Source of the DNA: Pseudomonas berkeleyensis
GTDB taxonomy: Bacteria; Pseudomonadota; Gammaproteobacteria; Pseudomonadales; Pseudomonadaceae
Length of the DNA stretch: 64,000 bases
Direction: 5' to 3'
Assembly (NCBI RefSeq): GCF_014109765.1
Contig: NZ_CP059139.1
Coordinates: 3,662,001 to 3,726,000 of the forward strand
The first letter of the stretch is position 1, and every line of letters begins with the position of its first letter. The notes under the pieces are model-generated. The model made no database searches. It was given only the letters and a program-made list of their open reading frames with translations, and was not told the origin of the DNA. The position numbers were made by a program, and so were the translations under genes. Shown in pieces: positions 61,076-64,000 of this stretch.

Positions 61076-62107
61076 CTAGGTTCCGCTCAGGCTATGCAGC
61101 ACCTGCTCGATGCGCTGCTGCAGCGAGCCGGTCAGCCGGGTGAATGGCCAGCCGCGCCGCGTCAGTTCCTGCTCGTACCACTGGTTCTGGCGACGGCGAA
61201 AGGTCTCGTCCTGACGCGTACCATCCTGCACGAAGGGGAAGTCATCGGCGCACAGGAACAGGTGGTGATAGTGCCGCTCGGCCAACTGCTCCAGTTCGAC
61301 CTCGGCGCGGCCGAACAGCTCACGGCAGTAGAACAGCGTGGTCAGGGGCGTGGTGTCGCAGACCAGGTAGCGCCGGCACTGCCCGGCCAACTCGCCCTCC
61401 CGCGCGACCTGGGTGCGGCCGATGCGCAGCAGGTCGTCATAACCGAGCACACCGCCCTGCTCTTCCCACAGTTCGCGGCCGTACTCGGCGGCATGCCGCG
61501 TGCCCAGCGCCTCGGCCAGTGCCGCGGCAAGGCTGCTCTTGCCGGTGGACTCACCGCCGAGCAAGGCGATGCGCTCGACGAAGTCGGCATAGACCAGCGG
61601 CGCCAGATACTCGCGCAAACCATGGATATCGGCGCGTAGACGTGTCCCGGACACCGGCACCTGCGTGCGCGCCCGGTCGATCTCGACGTGTTGCACCGCT
61701 CGCCCGAAGCATCGGCTCAGATGCGCCGCGAAGCCCTCGCCATAGGCCTCGCTGGTGAATACCGCATCGACCGACTGCCCCAGCACGGCCAGGCAGAAGT
61801 CGGCAACGAACTGGCGCTGCACCGCATCGGGCTCGGATTCGTCGGGCAGATCAGGCAGCGCCAGGCCCTGCGCACGCTGCCGAGCCACCCACTCGGGCGT
61901 CACCACCCAGCTGCGCAGTTCGGGAAAGCGTATCCGCAACCAGTTCGCCCGCCGCTCGGGCTCGCAGCCGGCACGCTCCGGTCGCGACCAACTGAGCAGC
62001 ACGAGCTGCTCGCACTGGGCCTGCGCCTGACGAATCAGCCATTCGTGCCCTAGGTGCAGCGGCGCGAACTTGCCCACCACCAGGCCAATTGCGAATCGCC
62101 TGGTCAT
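61076..62107 (-). CDS. nadR: NadR-like NMN adenylyltransferase / ribosylnicotinamide kinase
   Basis: This 343-residue bifunctional enzyme has an N-terminal nucleotidyltransferase with GKFAPLHLGHEWLI (HxGH motif) and a C-terminal kinase with P-loop LLGGESTGKSSLA near residues 182-194 and the CDTTPLTT motif. No N-terminal HTH is present, so it lacks the repressor function of enterobacterial NadR. It salvages nicotinamide riboside to NAD. Its ATG lies one base after the pnuC stop, so transport and phosphorylation genes are co-transcribed. Confidence 0.93.
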   Translation of the reverse strand: MTRRFAIGLVVGKFAPLHLGHEWLIRQAQAQCEQLVLLSWSRPERAGCEPERRANWLRIRFPELRSWVVTPEWVARQRAQGLALPDLPDESEPDAVQRQFVADFCLAVLGQSVDAVFTSEAYGEGFAAHLSRCFGRAVQHVEIDRARTQVPVSGTRLRADIHGLREYLAPLVYADFVERIALLGGESTGKSSLAAALAEALGTRHAAEYGRELWEEQGGVLGYDDLLRIGRTQVAREGELAGQCRRYLVCDTTPLTTLFYCRELFGRAEVELEQLAERHYHHLFLCADDFPFVQDGTRQDETFRRRQNQWYEQELTRRGWPFTRLTGSLQQRIEQVLHSLSGT

Positions 62108-62108
62108 G

Positions 62109-62675
62109 TCAGACGTTCTGCGCGTTCAATTCACGGCGCCAGCGATACAGGCCGTACCAGGCGTTGCACCAAAACAGCAGGTAGATGAAGGCCGTCAGGT
62201 ACAGCTCACGCGAAGCGAACAGCGGTACGGCGAGGGTATTGACCAGCACCCAGCCGTACCAGGTTTCCAGCTTGCGGCGCATCAGCAGCAGTTGCGCCAG
62301 CACGCTGAAGGTCAACACCAGCGAATCGATGAAGGGCGCGTAGGCATCAGTGAAATGGTGCAACAGGACGCCATAGGCCAGCGCCACCAGCACCGCCACG
62401 GCGAGTGCCAGGGACAACCCCGGCCAGGCCGAGCGACTGATCGGCATGGGCTCACCACCGCGACCGTGCAACCAGCTCCACCAGCCCAGCAGACTGGTGA
62501 CGATGAAGAAGCCCTGCAGGGTGACATCCGCATACAACTGCACGCTGAAGAACAACCAGCCGAACAGCACGCAGCCGACCAACCCGACCGCCCAGGTATG
62601 CACCGAATTGCGTGCCGCCAGCAGCACCGAAACCAGGTAGAAGAGGTTGGCGAAGATCTCCAGCGACGACGGCAT
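62109..62675 (-). CDS. pnuC: Nicotinamide riboside transporter PnuC
   Basis: This 188-residue membrane protein starts MPSSLEIFANLFYLVSVLLA with about seven helices. The family features are aromatic-rich helices, GWWSWLHGRGG, and YGWVLVNTLAVPLFASRELY followed by FWCNAWYGLYRWRREL. It transports nicotinamide riboside by facilitated diffusion, trapped by the kinase encoded downstream. The open frame upstream to 62870 is not coding-like. I see no riboswitch. Confidence 0.93.
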   Translation of the reverse strand: MPSSLEIFANLFYLVSVLLAARNSVHTWAVGLVGCVLFGWLFFSVQLYADVTLQGFFIVTSLLGWWSWLHGRGGEPMPISRSAWPGLSLALAVAVLVALAYGVLLHHFTDAYAPFIDSLVLTFSVLAQLLLMRRKLETWYGWVLVNTLAVPLFASRELYLTAFIYLLFWCNAWYGLYRWRRELNAQNV

Positions 62676-62816
62676 GCACGCATCCTGATGGACATGAAAA
62701 CAGCCGCGCAGCCTATCACGTGACGTACGCCACAGCCGTGCACGCGTCACCTGACAACACGCATGATCCGTGCTCTGATACGCATCCCTTCGCACTCCAA
62801 AGGACTGGATCGCACC

Positions 62817-63569
62817 ATGCCCTTGCTCGCCCTGTTGGTCATCGCCTGCCAAGTCACCTGCGGCCTCCACGTGGTACGCAGTGGTCAGGAACGCTACTGG
62901 CTGTACCTGATCATCGCCCTGCCCGGCCTCGGCTGCCTGATCTACTTTCTCGGCATCATGCTACCGGATCTGCTCGGCAGCCGTCGTGGCCGCCGCGCCC
63001 TCAACCGCCTGCACGACAGCGTCGACCCGCAGCGTCATCTGCGCGCCCTGCGCGATGAGCTGGAAATTCGCGACACTCGCGACACTCGCGTCAATCTCGC
63101 CGATGAACTGCTGCGCATGGGTCAGGCGGAGGAAGCCGCCAAGCATTACCAGATGGCCTTGCGCGGCATCCACAGCGATGCGCCCGACATCCTCCTTGGC
63201 CTGGCCAGGGCACGCTTCGCCCTGGGTGATTTCGCTGGTTGCCAGGCGAGCCTCGATCAACTGATCCCCCACAACCCCGACTTCCGCTCCAGCGACGGCC
63301 ACCTGCTGTATGCCCGCGCCCTCGAAGGCCAGGGCAACGATTTCAAGGCCGAGGAGGAATACCGCGCCCTCGGCAGCTATTGCGCCAGCCCGGAAGCCAA
63401 CTACCGCTATGCCCTGCTACTGCGTCGACTGGGGCGCGAGCGCGAAGCGGTCGAGTTGTTGCAGCAAATCCAGACCCACGCCCGCCGCTCTGCCCGGCAC
63501 TATCGCGTGCTGCACAAGGAATGGCTGGATCTCAGCCAGAAAGCCCTGCTCGAGCTGCAACGCAACTGA
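62817..63569 (+). CDS. Membrane-anchored TPR-repeat protein
   Basis: This 250-residue protein starts MPLLALLVIACQVTCGLHV. It has two hydrophobic segments (about residues 1-19 and 27-50) and a soluble domain with helix pairs typical of tetratricopeptide repeats: LADELLRMGQAEEAAKHYQM, ILLGLARARFALGDFAGCQ, YARALEGQGNDFKAEEEYR and YALLLRRLGREREAVELL. A short duplication, RDTRDTR, lies before the first repeat. It is likely an inner-membrane scaffold. The function is unknown. Divergent from pnuC. Confidence 0.8.
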   Translation: MPLLALLVIACQVTCGLHVVRSGQERYWLYLIIALPGLGCLIYFLGIMLPDLLGSRRGRRALNRLHDSVDPQRHLRALRDELEIRDTRDTRVNLADELLRMGQAEEAAKHYQMALRGIHSDAPDILLGLARARFALGDFAGCQASLDQLIPHNPDFRSSDGHLLYARALEGQGNDFKAEEEYRALGSYCASPEANYRYALLLRRLGREREAVELLQQIQTHARRSARHYRVLHKEWLDLSQKALLELQRN

Positions 63570-63689
63570 GCGGTGAACGCCACTGAGCAAGACTTTGCGC
63601 ATAGGTCATTGATCCATATCGAATGCTGATCAAGGAACCTGCCGACATCCGCCGGCGACAGTTTTAACAGGCAGGGGAAGAGGTTGATC

Positions 63690-64000
63690 ATGCAATTTCT
63701 TTACGACGGCACCTATTACAGAGCCATTCGAATAACGGGCACAAAACACAACTTGCTGGGACTGTCGCTTGGATCCAGTGAATCCGTAAAGATCAGCAAA
63801 CTTCAAGCAAGCGAGATGCACAACGCCACGATAGAAAGCGATGATGTACTCACCCAGGTGATTAGTGGACTGGAAGAGATAAACCATCAATTGCAATCGA
63901 ATTACCATATAACCGAAGTGCAATTCGTGAGTACCGACACGCTAGACAAAGACATATACAAAATGCTCACCAAGGAACTCATCTCTCGCATCCACCACAA
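63690..64000 (+). CDS. Hypothetical protein, C-terminus cut by the window edge
   Basis: The frame opens at ATG 63690 with a good Shine-Dalgarno (GGGGAAGAGG) and stays open to the right edge, at least 103 residues. The start is MQFLYDGTYYRAIRITG, followed by a beta/alpha pattern with LLGLSLGSSE and LTQVISGLEEINHQLQ. Base composition is less GC-rich than upstream genes, which hints at recent acquisition. I do not recognise the family. Confidence 0.65.
   Translation, partial: MQFLYDGTYYRAIRITGTKHNLLGLSLGSSESVKISKLQASEMHNATIESDDVLTQVISGLEEINHQLQSNYHITEVQFVSTDTLDKDIYKMLTKELISRIHH

Noticed and set aside
62676..62816. NAD-type riboswitch upstream of pnuC
   Set aside because: The gap to the divergent TPR gene shows no conserved hairpin pattern that I could recognise.

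Overview
The window is GC-rich chromosomal DNA from a Pseudomonas, most likely of the P. mendocina / oleovorans / alcaliphila group. The evidence is the gene content (psrA, a lexA-sulA pair, fadBA, Na+-NQR, the large GAPDH beside mfd), the pseudomonad gene order and several families of Pseudomonas-type REP palindromes. From memory, the order comEC-lolEDC-PilZ-GDPD-sth-nqr-gap-mfd-nagZ-psrA-lexA-sulA-topA-fadAB-usp-uup-slt-YegS-FGGY kinase-GlpD-like-AGPS-like-AraC follows P. aeruginosa PAO1 PA2984 to PA3027. The homologues of aroP1 and the methylthioinosine phosphorylase gene that I recall from that segment are absent.

Layout. 1-5.9 kb: comEC (cut by the left edge), the lipoprotein-sorting operon lolC-lolD-lolE, a PilZ protein and a glycerophosphodiesterase. 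6.1-14.8 kb: soluble transhydrogenase and the complete nqrABCDEF-apbE-nqrM operon, which encodes the sodium pump plus its flavin and iron maturation factors. 15.3-28.5 kb: GAPDH, mfd, nagZ, an L,D-transpeptidase, psrA with a tandem operator, lexA-sulA with two SOS boxes, and topA. 28.6-36.6 kb: fadBA with a PsrA-like operator, a secreted helical protein, a universal stress protein and uup. 36.9-48.9 kb: slt, a MOSC protein, cheV, a YegS-type kinase, pirin, and a kinase / GlpD-like / AGPS-like module next to an AraC regulator.

48.9-54.7 kb is the most interesting part. On the minus strand lies a complete RiPP copper-metallophore operon of the Hvf/bufferin type: a secreted Cys-repeat precursor, an MNIO (DUF692) maturase, a DUF2063 partner and a DoxX-like membrane protein. 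An ECF sigma / zinc-type anti-sigma pair lies upstream on the same strand. The two parts are separated by AT-rich DNA carrying three plus-strand genes, with integron-type attC signatures at the first two boundaries. I read this as an integrase-less gene-cassette cluster inserted between a regulator and its probable target operon. An ECF-like promoter can be read directly upstream of the precursor gene.

54.8-64 kb: a PA3286-like ketoacyl synthase III, a membrane-anchored FMN/glutamate-synthase-domain protein, a periplasmic binding protein, a divergent agmatine-deiminase-like protein, a LysR regulator, the NadR/PnuC nicotinamide-riboside salvage pair, a TPR protein and a less GC-rich partial gene at the right edge. 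I saw no tRNA, rRNA, CRISPR array, transposase or integrase.
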